Positions 39,881 through 48,972 of a DNA stretch of 64,000 nucleotides are shown here, one piece after another. This DNA comes from Mantamonas sphyraenae. Taxonomy: Eukaryota > CRuMs > Mantamonadidae. The translations under genes were made by a program, and so were the position numbers. The stretch's first letter is position 1; each line of letters starts with the position of its first letter. The DNA is taken from NCBI GenBank assembly GCA_026936335.1, contig JAPMXV010000074.1, forward strand, positions 124,001-188,000. The letters run 5' to 3'. Under the pieces are notes generated by a model. It saw nothing but the letters and a program-made list of their open reading frames with translations. It was not told where the DNA came from and did not search any database.

Positions 39881-42800
39881 TCACACCCCTTCATCATCTT
39901 CATCTTCATCCTCCTCCTCTGCCACTTCTCCGGATTCCTCCGTCCCTGCTCTCTCCCCTCGCAGCTCTTCCAGATGCAGCTGCAGATCCACAACCACCAC
40001 ACGCAGTTCTTCCAACTCCTTGCCAGATGACGACGATGACCCCATCCCGTCCATCTCCTCCAGCGTCTGTGCCACCATCGATCGCACTGCGTCCATGTCT
40101 GCTGTGCCCCCGGCCCTGTGCTTCACCTGCAGCTCTGTCACCCAGCCAAGCAGCTGTGGATACTGCTTTGCCACTTTCTTGATCGCTTTCCATGACTTGC
40201 CCAGCCGCCGTTCCATGCTCCCAACACGCTCCTCCATGTCTTTCATCCTTGTTTGCAGTTCCATCAGTGCATCTTTGTCATCCAACACACGTCCATACAG
40301 CAGCGCCTGTGTATGCAGGTTGACTTTGTGCACCCTGCATGAACCACACTTCTCTTTCTCCACCTCTGCCAACTCCTGCACATCCACACGCAGCCCGTGC
40401 ATCCCCCAGTCCATCCGCAGCACCTCATCCACCTCTCCACTTGCCAAACACCGGTGACAGAGCGGATAGCACCTCAGTCCACTGCCCAGTCCATCACACA
40501 GCCCACTCTCCTCGGCCACACTCCGCACAAGGGCCTCCAATTTGCCCATCGTCTCCACCACATCCGCCCATCCAGCACTCGCCACCACAACGTCCACATA
40601 CCGTGTGTGTGGCTCATGCACAGCCACAATGTGCGGTGCATCCACAGGCCACACGTGCATCCAGTTCACATGCACCTGCTCGGGCTCCTCCACCCCGTCT
40701 GGGAATGCTTCAATCAGTCGCACCTGCACCAGATTGAAGAGAGCAGGAGGCAGCATGTGCCACTTCTCTGCCTGCCATGCCTCGTCCTGCTCCTCCTGCT
40801 CCTCATTCCCTTCCTGATCAGTCACCACCCACACAAACCGCCGTCCAATCCGACACCCGTTCTCTGCCATCCACTCCCCGGGCAGTTCCATCTTCACCGT
40901 CCGCAGAAATGGAAACACAAGCGTATCTGTCCCCACACGTGCACACATCTCCACCTCACACAGCAGCTCCAGCAGCACATCCGCCACCCCATCCTCACTC
41001 GTACATCCCCACAGCCCCCCATGCAACCTCCCCACCTGCTTCCTCAATCCATCATCCCACTGCACCAGCCCATGGTGTTTCCCCTCCCCAATCTGCTTCC
41101 CTTTGTTCAGCCCTTGCACATGTTCTCCGCTCACAAACCCTCCCATCAGCTTCGCCAGCCACACAGGATCAAGTACAACCACCCCTGCTCCCCTGTGCCA
41201 CACCACCTCTTGCATGTGGTGCAGTTCCTCCAGCGATGAATGAAAGATCCGCCCTGAACTGCTCGGAAAGTGCTCTTTCGTCACCCAATACCTCTTGACC
41301 AGTTGCATCAGCCTCTCATCCCGAATCCAAGGTTTGGCAAGCATGCTACTCTCCCGCAGTCCCTGCACATACTTCTGCAGCTCCACCGTCCCGCGTGGCA
41401 CCATCCTCTCCTCTGCCAGTGCCACACTCGCATCCTCCAAACTGCCCAACAACCCATCCACGTTGTCCTTCCACACATCCCCATCTACCACAAACACTCC
41501 CTTCTCTGCATCCATCCGCAGCTGCTCGTACCTCTTGCTCTCCTTCCACCCTTCCACCCACCCTTTCAACATCCCACATGCATCCTCCCGATCCATCCTC
41601 TCCCCCACCTTCACCTTCTCTCCCAGATCTGCATGTGTCACCACAAACCACATCTGCGGCTTCTTCTTCCCTGCCACCTTGGGTGCCACCTTGCTCGCCA
41701 CCATGTCCAGCCACACCTCCAGCTCCCCACGTGCTGCCTCCATGTCCACCCTGTGTCCACCTTCCACTGCATCCCACGCCACCATCGATGCCACCAGCAC
41801 AAACACCCCGCCCTGGCCCATCAACAGGTACTGGTGGCCCACCCAGTACTCTGCCTGTCCACCATAGTCACTGATACGCACACGCACATCTCCACCCTTC
41901 AGATCAAACTCATACACATCCATGCTGTGTGTCGCATCCGTCGTCCTCTCCTCCTTGTCCAGCTTGAGTTTGGCTGTGCGCCACCTGAAGAACACCTTGC
42001 CCCACTCTTCCCACGAGCTATTCCGCTTCATCGTGTCAATCAGTGTCGTTTTGCCCTGTCCACCATGTCCCAGCACCATCCAGTTCACCCACTCCCACGC
42101 AGTATCCATCCGTGCCAGATATTCCACCACCGCCTTCCCTCCTTTCTTCACCACAAACCCAGGCACATCATCCAACGCCTCATCATGCTCCAGCAACAAG
42201 TGCTCCAACTTCCCGAGATTCTCCATTGCCTGCCTGGGCAACACGCTGATGCCCGATCTGCGCAGATCCAGGACACGCAGCTCCACACACATGCCAATCT
42301 CTTCAGGAAGCTCTGACACATCGCTTTCACTCTCAGCAACCAAACACAGCGCCTGAGGTTGGATACAACGAGCAGACGACAGCTCAGCAGCCAACTGCTG
42401 CGATGTGGAGAACGACACAAGGCCATCGCGCTCAGCCCAGGCACCCAGCATGGCCAAATGTGTCGACGGGTGCCTGGTTGCTGCGATGTTGAGTGCAGAC
42501 CCTCCAAACGGGGTTGTGACAGTGACATCTGCACCACGAGCGATGAGAAGCGTCACCGTCTCTGTCTGTCCGTTCGCTACCGCAATGTGCAACGGTGTCC
42601 GTCCGTTCTCATCCGCCTTGTCCACCTGTGCTCCCCTGTCCAGCAGCATCGTCGCAGTCTCTGTGTACCCTTTCTCTGCTGCAACGTACAAAGGTGTCCG
42701 TCCGTTCTCATCCGCCTTGTCCACCTGTGCTCCCCTGTCCAGCAGCATCATCACCATCTCTGTGTTTCCTTTCTTTGCTGCTGTGTACAACGGTGTCCAC

Positions 42801-44089
42801 CCAATGCTGTCCGCCTTGTCCACCTCTGCTCCCCTGTCCAGCAGCATCGTCGCCGTCTCTGTGTACCCTTTCTCTGCTGCAACGTACAACGGTGTCCATC
42901 CCTTCCCCCACGCCTTGTCCACCTCTGCTCCCCCGTCCAGCAGCATCGTCGCCGTCTCTGTGTACCCTTTCTCTGCTGCTTTGTACAACGGTGTCCACGT
43001 CCCCCCCACCTTTTTCACCTGTGCTCCCCTGTCCAGCAGCATCATCACCGTCTTTGTGTGCCCGTGCTCTGCTGCAATGTACAAAGGTGTCCGTCCGAAA
43101 TCATCCCTCTTGTCCACCTCTGCTCCCCTGTCCAGCAGCATCGTCGCCGTCTCGGTGTGCCCGTGCTGTGCTGCTTTGTACAACGGTGTCCACCCGTTCA
43201 TATTCGCCTTGTCCACATCTGCTCCCCTGTTCAGCAGCATCGTCGCCGTCTCTGTGTGCCCGTTCTCTGCTGCGATGTACAACGGTGTCCTCCCGTTCTC
43301 ATCAATCTTGTCCAACGCTGTTCCCCTTTCCAGCAGCACTGTCACCGTCTCTGTGTGCCCCTCCTGTGCTGCCATGTGCAACGGTGTCCTCCCGTCCTTC
43401 TCCACCTCGTCCATCTCTGCTCCCCTGTCCAGCAGCATCATCACAGTCTCTGTGTGTCCGTACCATGCTGCAATGTGCAACGGTGTCCACCCGTCCGTCC
43501 CCGCCTTGTCCACATCTGCACCCCTGTCCAGCAGCATCGCCGCAGTCTCCGTGTGCCCGTTCGATGCTGCACTGAATAGAGGTGTCCGTCCGTCCCTATC
43601 CATCTTGTCCACCTCTGCTCCCCTGTTCAGCAGCATCGTCGCCGTCTCTGTGTGCCCTTCCTGAGCTGCAATGTGTAACGGTATGGCTCCGTACTTCGTC
43701 GGCATGTCCACTTCTGCTCCCCTGTCCAGCAGCATCATCACCGACTCTGTGTGCCCGTTCTGTGCTGCCATGTACAACGGTGTCCTCCCGCTCCTCTCCG
43801 CCTTGTCCAACGCTGTTCCTCTTTCCAGCAGCATCGTCACTATCCCCGTGTGACCCTTCAATGCTGCAAAGTGCAACGGTGTCCTCCCGTTCCTCTCCGT
43901 CTTGTCCACCTCTGTTCCCCTGTCCAGCAGCAACTTTGCCGCGTTTGTTTTCCCCTCCCACCCCGCGTGGTGCAACGCTGTCCACCCATCCTCATCCTGT
44001 TCGTTCACATCTGCACCCCCATCAATCAACTCCTCCATTACACGATTATCACCCCACCTCACTGCTTTCATCAGCTCTGCGTCGCTCAT
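39881..44089 (-). CDS. ROCO protein C: ankyrin-rich LRR-Roc-COR
   Basis: 1,402 residues from the ATG at 44089 (MSDAELMKAV). About 17 ankyrin repeats, twice as many as A or B, with very similar TATA-free 99-bp coding units (TPLYVAAEKG, TPLYKAAEKG, TPLYTAAKKG). The LRR-like segment and Roc domain follow (GHGGQGKTTL about 674, DYGGQAEYW, THAD), then COR. The Roc part resembles copy A (WGKVFFRWRTAK), the C-terminal third resembles copy B (EPEQVHVNWMHVWP), with a private segment between (SSMLAKPWIRDERLMQ, about 41240-41370). Leader intron likely at 44099-44193. Confidence 0.85.
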   Translation of the reverse strand: MSDAELMKAVRWGDNRVMEELIDGGADVNEQDEDGWTALHHAGWEGKTNAAKLLLDRGTEVDKTERNGRTPLHFAALKGHTGIVTMLLERGTALDKAERSGRTPLYMAAQNGHTESVMMLLDRGAEVDMPTKYGAIPLHIAAQEGHTETATMLLNRGAEVDKMDRDGRTPLFSAASNGHTETAAMLLDRGADVDKAGTDGWTPLHIAAWYGHTETVMMLLDRGAEMDEVEKDGRTPLHMAAQEGHTETVTVLLERGTALDKIDENGRTPLYIAAENGHTETATMLLNRGADVDKANMNGWTPLYKAAQHGHTETATMLLDRGAEVDKRDDFGRTPLYIAAEHGHTKTVMMLLDRGAQVKKVGGTWTPLYKAAEKGYTETATMLLDGGAEVDKAWGKGWTPLYVAAEKGYTETATMLLDRGAEVDKADSIGWTPLYTAAKKGNTEMVMMLLDRGAQVDKADENGRTPLYVAAEKGYTETATMLLDRGAQVDKADENGRTPLHIAVANGQTETVTLLIARGADVTVTTPFGGSALNIAATRHPSTHLAMLGAWAERDGLVSFSTSQQLAAELSSARCIQPQALCLVAESESDVSELPEEIGMCVELRVLDLRRSGISVLPRQAMENLGKLEHLLLEHDEALDDVPGFVVKKGGKAVVEYLARMDTAWEWVNWMVLGHGGQGKTTLIDTMKRNSSWEEWGKVFFRWRTAKLKLDKEERTTDATHSMDVYEFDLKGGDVRVRISDYGGQAEYWVGHQYLLMGQGGVFVLVASMVAWDAVEGGHRVDMEAARGELEVWLDMVASKVAPKVAGKKKPQMWFVVTHADLGEKVKVGERMDREDACGMLKGWVEGWKESKRYEQLRMDAEKGVFVVDGDVWKDNVDGLLGSLEDASVALAEERMVPRGTVELQKYVQGLRESSMLAKPWIRDERLMQLVKRYWVTKEHFPSSSGRIFHSSLEELHHMQEVVWHRGAGVVVLDPVWLAKLMGGFVSGEHVQGLNKGKQIGEGKHHGLVQWDDGLRKQVGRLHGGLWGCTSEDGVADVLLELLCEVEMCARVGTDTLVFPFLRTVKMELPGEWMAENGCRIGRRFVWVVTDQEGNEEQEEQDEAWQAEKWHMLPPALFNLVQVRLIEAFPDGVEEPEQVHVNWMHVWPVDAPHIVAVHEPHTRYVDVVVASAGWADVVETMGKLEALVRSVAEESGLCDGLGSGLRCYPLCHRCLASGEVDEVLRMDWGMHGLRVDVQELAEVEKEKCGSCRVHKVNLHTQALLYGRVLDDKDALMELQTRMKDMEERVGSMERRLGKSWKAIKKVAKQYPQLLGWVTELQVKHRAGGTADMDAVRSMVAQTLEEMDGMGSSSSSGKELEELRVVVVDLQLHLEELRGERAGTEESGEVAEEEDEDEDDEGV
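42550..44060 (-). repeat. 99-bp coding ankyrin array in ROCO-C
   Basis: About fifteen 99-bp units, each encoding a 33-residue ankyrin repeat with the consensus GxTPLYxAAxxGHTETxxMLLDRGAxVDK. Shared phrases such as CATCGTCGCCGTCTCTGTGT recur, which makes slippage or unequal exchange easy. Confidence 0.85.
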
Positions 44090-45065
44090 CCTCCAGTTCT
44101 GCCCCACACGTCAGCCCCTCCAATCTCCCTCCCCAACGCCCACTCTCACACCCTCTCCCCCTCACCAACACATTCCACATTCTTCCCACTCACCTTCCAC
44201 AATCCAATTGTCCCTCCCTGCGCACCTTGCATCCATTCCCCTCCTCTCTGCTCCTCCGTTGCCTCCCACTCCCAATCACCCCATTGCCATCCAACCCCCA
44301 CCCACCAGCCCCTTCCTTCTCTCATTCTTCACTCCTTCCCATTCTGCTTCCCCTACCCCCGCCGTGTCTCCATCGCAACAGCCACCCGCACCGGCAACTG
44401 CCAGCATCCCTCACAGCCTTCGTCATTGACATCGGGCACCCACGCAAGAAACCAAGCAATAACGTCTTGCAACACGCTTCATCCACCCCTGGCGATGTCA
44501 CGTGTCAACGGCGACGTGTTTCGATCTGCTCAGAGCTGGCAATGTTGATCAACATTTCCAAACACCCCCATCAGCCTCATGACCTGCCACAACGTGCTGC
44601 CACTGCCATCATACTCAACCAGTGTGTCCACCTCGCCGGACAAGCACACAAACTGATACAGCAATGCAACGGGGAACAGGGACAGCAGCGGCCACTGCCG
44701 CGACCCCAACACCTCCACCATGCACTTGATGCACATTCAGTCAAGTGCCACAATCTCACCTTTGCACACAATCCTCTCATCACACCGTACCACTGCCCCA
44801 GCCGTCCCTCCCATCTCAGCACACACAATCCCTATTCCCACCCTCACCACCCCACCCATCTCCCCAACCCCCCAACCCCCCCACCATATCAACTCCATGC
44901 CAACCCAACACACTCTCCACACCTCACGCGCGTGAATCAATCTCAAACCACGGCAGAAAGCAGGGGGCAATCTTTGTTCTTGCTCTCTCCCTCGGTCTCT
45001 CTCTCTCTCTGACCATACTGGATACAAGCAGCAGCAGCAGCTTCACAGCTTCACAGCTGATCCAC
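44090..45065. other. spacer C
   Basis: Same plan as spacers A and B: leader intron 44099-44193 (donor GAAG|GTGAGT, acceptor GGGGCAG), C/T-rich region, small minus-strand frame 44530-44736 with a shifted end, and the 3' flank of the complete X gene with a short CAG run near 45030. Confidence 0.5.
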
Positions 45066-46646
45066 TTACTCCTCCCACTCATCAGCAGAGTCCTCCTCCT
45101 CCTCATCGGAGCTGGAGCCCTCAGAGTAGTCATCCACATCCTCAATGTCCGACTGCAGCAGACGCGGGCTGAACCCAGCTGCCGTGGCCACGGGCATACC
45201 GCCACCGTACTGAGTGCGGAACGTACCGTCGGCCTTCTGGTGCGGCCACACGCCAGCCTTCTCCATTGTGTAGCGCACGTTGCGGAACTTCTCGCGGAAG
45301 TTGTAGTACGCCTGGCCCACCTTGGTCTGCGAGAACTTCTTGCCAAACTCAGCACCCAGCTTCTGGCGCAGCGCCGTCTTGGCCTTGTCACCGTACTTCA
45401 TCACCTGCTTCTTCAGGAAGTCGCGGGCGTCAAAGTTCTCCTTGGCCACAATCTTGTTGACCGAGTTCATCACCTCACCGTACTTCTGCGAGATCATCTG
45501 GAAGGTCTTGCTCTTGGACAGCGACTCACGGATGCGGCCCAGCACACCGTTCTTCAGAGAGTCGAACTTGTACTTGAGGGCGCCGGTGATCTTGCCCTTG
45601 ATGTTGTTGAACGTGGAGATACCCTTGTTCAGCAGCTGGCCAACCTTGCCGCGGAGCAGGTTCTGGCCGGCCTTGAACTTGCCGATGGCACCCTTGATGA
45701 AGCCGAACACGTTGCCGCTCTTCACCTTGTCGTACACAGCCTTGGCCTTGCGCACAAAGCCGATGGCAGTCTTGACAAACGGGCTGCTGGCGATCTTGCC
45801 AAAGATGGACGAGCCCTTGATGGCGCCCATCACAACACCACCGATGCCCGTGAAGGACAGAGCAGTGGTCACGATGCCAAACAGCGGCGAGTTCATCACC
45901 TTCTTGGCCACCTGTACAAGACGAGAACAGCACGCCACAGTGTGCACATGGTGTGTTAGCGCCGCAAACACGCAAACGTGTGCTGGACCCCTTTTTTTTT
46001 CCCTCGCATCCACATGCTCGTTTTCCCCGCCACACACAACTTACCGAGATGACCTTGCCGGCGACACGGCCGATGCCACGAGCGACACGGCCCACGAAGC
46101 GACCAACACGGCGGAACGCACTGCAGAGGGCACACAGCGAGGTGGGGCGTCAGCAACAACGGCGGAAAAGGGGTGCGGCGAAAGAGGGCCAAAGAAAAAA
46201 ACCGAGCCGAAAGAAAAACCACGGCGCACGTTTGGGGCTGGCACAGACGTGTGGCTGCCCTGCCACACTCTGGCATGCAAGGGCTGTCTAGACAGGGATG
46301 CAACCTACCGTCCAATGCGGCGGAAGAACTGATCGTTGTCCTCCACATCGTCCGAGTCGTCGTTGTCGCTGCGCTCCTCTTCCTCCGACTGCTCCTCGGC
46401 CTCGCTGGCCTCGGAGAGGTTGTCGTCGGTAAAGTCGGCGTCAGCCTTGGTCTCGTCCATCAGACCGGTGTCCCAGTCCGACTCGTCCGAAGAGTCCTGT
46501 GTGGGTGGTGATGGAGAAAACGAGGCGTGTGTGTGTGAGTGAGAGCGGCCCTTCAGATTCCGCACCCTCCCGTTGTCACAACGTACGACGGCAGCCAGGG
46601 CAGCGCCAAGAATGCAGAGAATCACAAACGCAAACTTCAACTGCAT
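45066..46646 (-). CDS. secreted protein X: acidic, then cationic amphipathic, then acidic tail
   Basis: Four exons: 46646..46587, 46496..46309, 46120..46045 and 45911..45066; introns 90, 188 and 133 bp with donors GTACGT, GTAGGT, GTAAGT; phases 0, 2 and 0 fit; 389 residues. Exon 1 encodes a signal peptide (MQLKFAFVILCILGAALAA). Exon 2 is acidic (Asp/Glu/Ser). The end of exon 2, exon 3 and the start of exon 4 form a segment with about 12 Arg/Lys and no acid in 34 residues, spaced like amphipathic helices (FRRVGRFVGRVARGIGRV). A Gly/Lys/Phe-rich part with hydrophobic stretches follows (FTGIGGVVMGAIKG). The C-terminus is acidic (SSSDEEEEDSADEWEE). No family recognised. Acidic ends may neutralise a membrane-active core; this is inference. 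An alternative exon 1 donor (AGG|GTGCGG) would add seven residues. Confidence 0.75.
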
Positions 46647-46769
46647 GTTGAGGAAAGGGGGGGGTTGTTTTTTTGGGGGGTTTTGTGTGCTTGCGCCAGG
46701 GCATCCACACAAGCACTCCACAAGAGGGATCCGAAAGCATACCGGGGTGGGGGAATCCTTGCTTGGATC
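46647..46769. promoter_or_regulatory. putative bidirectional promoter, X / MnmA
   Basis: 123 bases between the divergent starts of gene X and the tRNA thiouridylase gene. Contains a G-run/T-run block (GGGGGGG, TTTTTTT, GGGGGG, about 46656-46684). Role inferred from position. Confidence 0.45.
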
Positions 46770-47963
46770 ATGTCACGTGCAGGAAAAGGGGCAGGACGTG
46801 TGATTGTGGCGATGTCGGGAGGAGTGGATTCGTCGTTGGTGGCCAAGCTGATGGTGGAGAAGTACGGGCGGGAGGCAGTGCGAGGGTTGTACATGCGCAA
46901 TTGGGAAGAAGACGAGGCAGACGTGTGTCCAGCAGATGCGGATTGGGAGGATGTGCAGCAAGTGTGTGGGCAGCTGGGGATCGAAGCACATCACGTCAAC
47001 TTTGTGCAAGAGTACTGGACACACGTGTTTGCCGACTTTCTGGAAGGCCTGCAAGCAGGCATGACGCCAAACCCGGACGTGTGGTGCAACCAACACATCA
47101 AGTTCAAACACATGCTTGCTCACGCGACGCAGACGCTGGGAGGCGACGTCCTTGCCACAGGACACTACGTACGCACAGAGCGAGACACAGAGACGGGAAT
47201 CACGCGGCTACTGAGTGGTGTGGACCCAGGCAAGGACCAGGCGTACTTTCTGTCGCTAGTGCAAGGCCAAGCGCTTGGGTCGGTGGAATTTCCGCTGGGG
47301 GCCATGCACAAGACGGCCGTGAAGCAGATGGCGGCAGAGTCTGGACTAGCAACGGCCCACAAGCGAGAGAGCATGGGCATTTGCTTTGTGGGCAAGCGCA
47401 ACTTTGGTGCGTTTGTGCAAGAGTACATCCCGGTGACGCCCGGACCGTTTGTGGACCTGGAAACTGGCCGGGAACTGGGCCAACACAAGGGCCTGGCCCT
47501 GTATACGCTGGGCCAACGTGCAGGCATCTCTGGCATCAGCACCAAAATGTATGTGTGTGGCAAGGATGCAGAGCAGAACGTGCTGTACGTGGTCGACGAA
47601 CGCGATCACCCGGCTTTGTACAGCGACCGCCTCGTGCTTGCCGATCTGCATTGGATCAACGACCACGACCCGTTGCTCGACATGAGTGGCGACGGAGCAG
47701 CTGGTGAGACCGGTGAGGATGGTGGGGTGCACTCGCAGTCTCCACCCGCGCGTCATCATCCTCGTCGTCGTCGTCTGCACTTGCTTGGTGAGACACGGTA
47801 CCATGAACCAAAGGTGCCTCTGGTGTTGGACACACACAGCAAACAGGTGTTTTTGGAACAGCCTCAGCGTGCAGTGACCCCCGGTCAGTTTCTATGTTTG
47901 TACAGCGCCCAGCGGCCCGAGGTGTGTCTCGGAGCAGGGCAAATCGCAGAAACGATCATGTAA
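46770..47963 (+). CDS. TRMU: tRNA-specific 2-thiouridylase (MnmA/TRMU)
   Basis: 397 residues from the ATG at 46770. PP-loop ATP pyrophosphatase motif SGGVDSS at 16-22. The two catalytic cysteines are present: Cys106 in TPNPDVWCNQHIKF and Cys205 in KRESMGICFVGKRNF. GHY, GKDQAYFL and HKGLALYTLGQR are also typical. The enzyme adds sulfur to U34 of glutamine, glutamate and lysine tRNAs, in eukaryotes within mitochondria. No clear targeting peptide follows this ATG, so an upstream exon or alternative start is possible. A Gly/Arg/His-rich insert (about residues 310-338) enlarges the C-terminal beta-barrel. Confidence 0.92.
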   Translation: MSRAGKGAGRVIVAMSGGVDSSLVAKLMVEKYGREAVRGLYMRNWEEDEADVCPADADWEDVQQVCGQLGIEAHHVNFVQEYWTHVFADFLEGLQAGMTPNPDVWCNQHIKFKHMLAHATQTLGGDVLATGHYVRTERDTETGITRLLSGVDPGKDQAYFLSLVQGQALGSVEFPLGAMHKTAVKQMAAESGLATAHKRESMGICFVGKRNFGAFVQEYIPVTPGPFVDLETGRELGQHKGLALYTLGQRAGISGISTKMYVCGKDAEQNVLYVVDERDHPALYSDRLVLADLHWINDHDPLLDMSGDGAAGETGEDGGVHSQSPPARHHPRRRRLHLLGETRYHEPKVPLVLDTHSKQVFLEQPQRAVTPGQFLCLYSAQRPEVCLGAGQIAETIM

Positions 47964-48106
47964 AGTACAGGTGGAAAGGGTGTGTGGTGGCACCGAGTGG
48001 CAAAGACGTGTGATTCACTCGCACGCCGAACAGAGTGCCCAAGACCCCCGTTGACGTCCATCAATCACCCCACCACCTTCACCACTACCCAATGAAACCA
48101 TTTCCA

Positions 48107-48886
48107 TTAGCACTGTTTGGTGCTGACGTCCCCCACGCCCTTGTAGGCCTTGAGATCGGCAATGATTTTCTTGACGCGCTCCTCGTTCACGCCAAAGTCG
48201 CCTCGACCAAGCCTGGACTGGCTCTGGACCCACAGCTTCTGGCAGCCGATGGCCACGTAGACATCGTCGGGATAGCCCATGACCTGAGTCAGGATCCTGG
48301 CATGCACAAAATCCTTGCGGTTTGTGATGAGCTCGGCCGTCGAGGGCAGGTTGGAGAGGATGGACACCACGGCGTCGTGCACCTTGTCGACGGTGGCGTT
48401 AAACACAGGTGGAGACAGGCCCTGGCCACGCATGGGATTGGTGGGTGCCACACGTGTGCAGTCGTAGGGCGCTTCCGCCTTGCGCAGACATTCCGAGGGA
48501 AAGCTGGTGACGCCTGCAGGGTCCGGTGCCAACAGGGGCACCAGGAAGAGAAGGGTGGTGAAGAGGAACATCACAATGGACAATGTGACCAGGCCACACG
48601 CTGCCTTGTCGTGTGTCTGTGTCTTGGACCAGCGACGCGTGGCCAGCAGCAGCATCGTCGTGGCAATCAGACTTCCTGCAGCCCATCCAATGCCAAACCA
48701 GTGCTCCCATTGGCTGGCCACCACCAACAACCCCACAGACACAATCACCTTGAGTGCCAATGTGACCAGAAGCACACGCTGCCTTCCGGTGCGCCGGGAA
48801 AAGAAGTTGCCATCACGATCGGCGTCGGCAAACAAGTCGGTGGCGCTGTCGCCATGCAATCCACGGTATGGTGCCCCTTTGCTCAT
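48107..48886 (-). CDS. DUF1499 membrane protein
   Basis: 259 residues from the ATG at 48886, ending in TAA. Three predicted transmembrane helices lie in the first 120 residues (LLVTLALKVIVSVGLLVV, GWAAGSLIATTMLLLA, VMFLFTTLLFLVPLLA). The C-terminal about 100 residues match DUF1499: SPPVFNATVDKVHDAV, then GYPDDVYVAIG, then the conserved SQSRLGRGDFGVNEERVKK. The biochemical role of the domain is not known. Four cysteines occur after the last helix. Divergent from the RNA polymerase gene by 86 bp. Confidence 0.85.
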   Translation of the reverse strand: MSKGAPYRGLHGDSATDLFADADRDGNFFSRRTGRQRVLLVTLALKVIVSVGLLVVASQWEHWFGIGWAAGSLIATTMLLLATRRWSKTQTHDKAACGLVTLSIVMFLFTTLLFLVPLLAPDPAGVTSFPSECLRKAEAPYDCTRVAPTNPMRGQGLSPPVFNATVDKVHDAVVSILSNLPSTAELITNRKDFVHARILTQVMGYPDDVYVAIGCQKLWVQSQSRLGRGDFGVNEERVKKIIADLKAYKGVGDVSTKQC

Positions 48887-48972
48887 TCTTCTCGAATCCT
48901 ATCCACAACTCACACAACACCACACAAGTTGCACCGGCGAGCGCTTGGCCAGCAAACGCAAGTGAGAGAGAG
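48887..48972. promoter_or_regulatory. short bidirectional promoter, DUF1499 / mitochondrial RNA polymerase
   Basis: 86 bases between the two divergent start codons. No motif recognised; role inferred from position. Confidence 0.45.

Larger units (their letters stand above)
39090..45551. repeat. segmental tandem duplication, unit C
   Basis: Third copy: truncated kelch, promoter, ROCO-C, spacer, and X, here continuing into the complete X gene to 46646. It is about 0.7 kb longer than unit B, close to what the additional ankyrin repeats (99 bp each) in ROCO-C account for. Confidence 0.85.

Noticed and set aside
46539-46769. 77-codon upstream extension of the tRNA thiouridylase
   Set aside because: No supported ATG; the sequence overlaps exon 1 of gene X on the other strand and is not protein-like.
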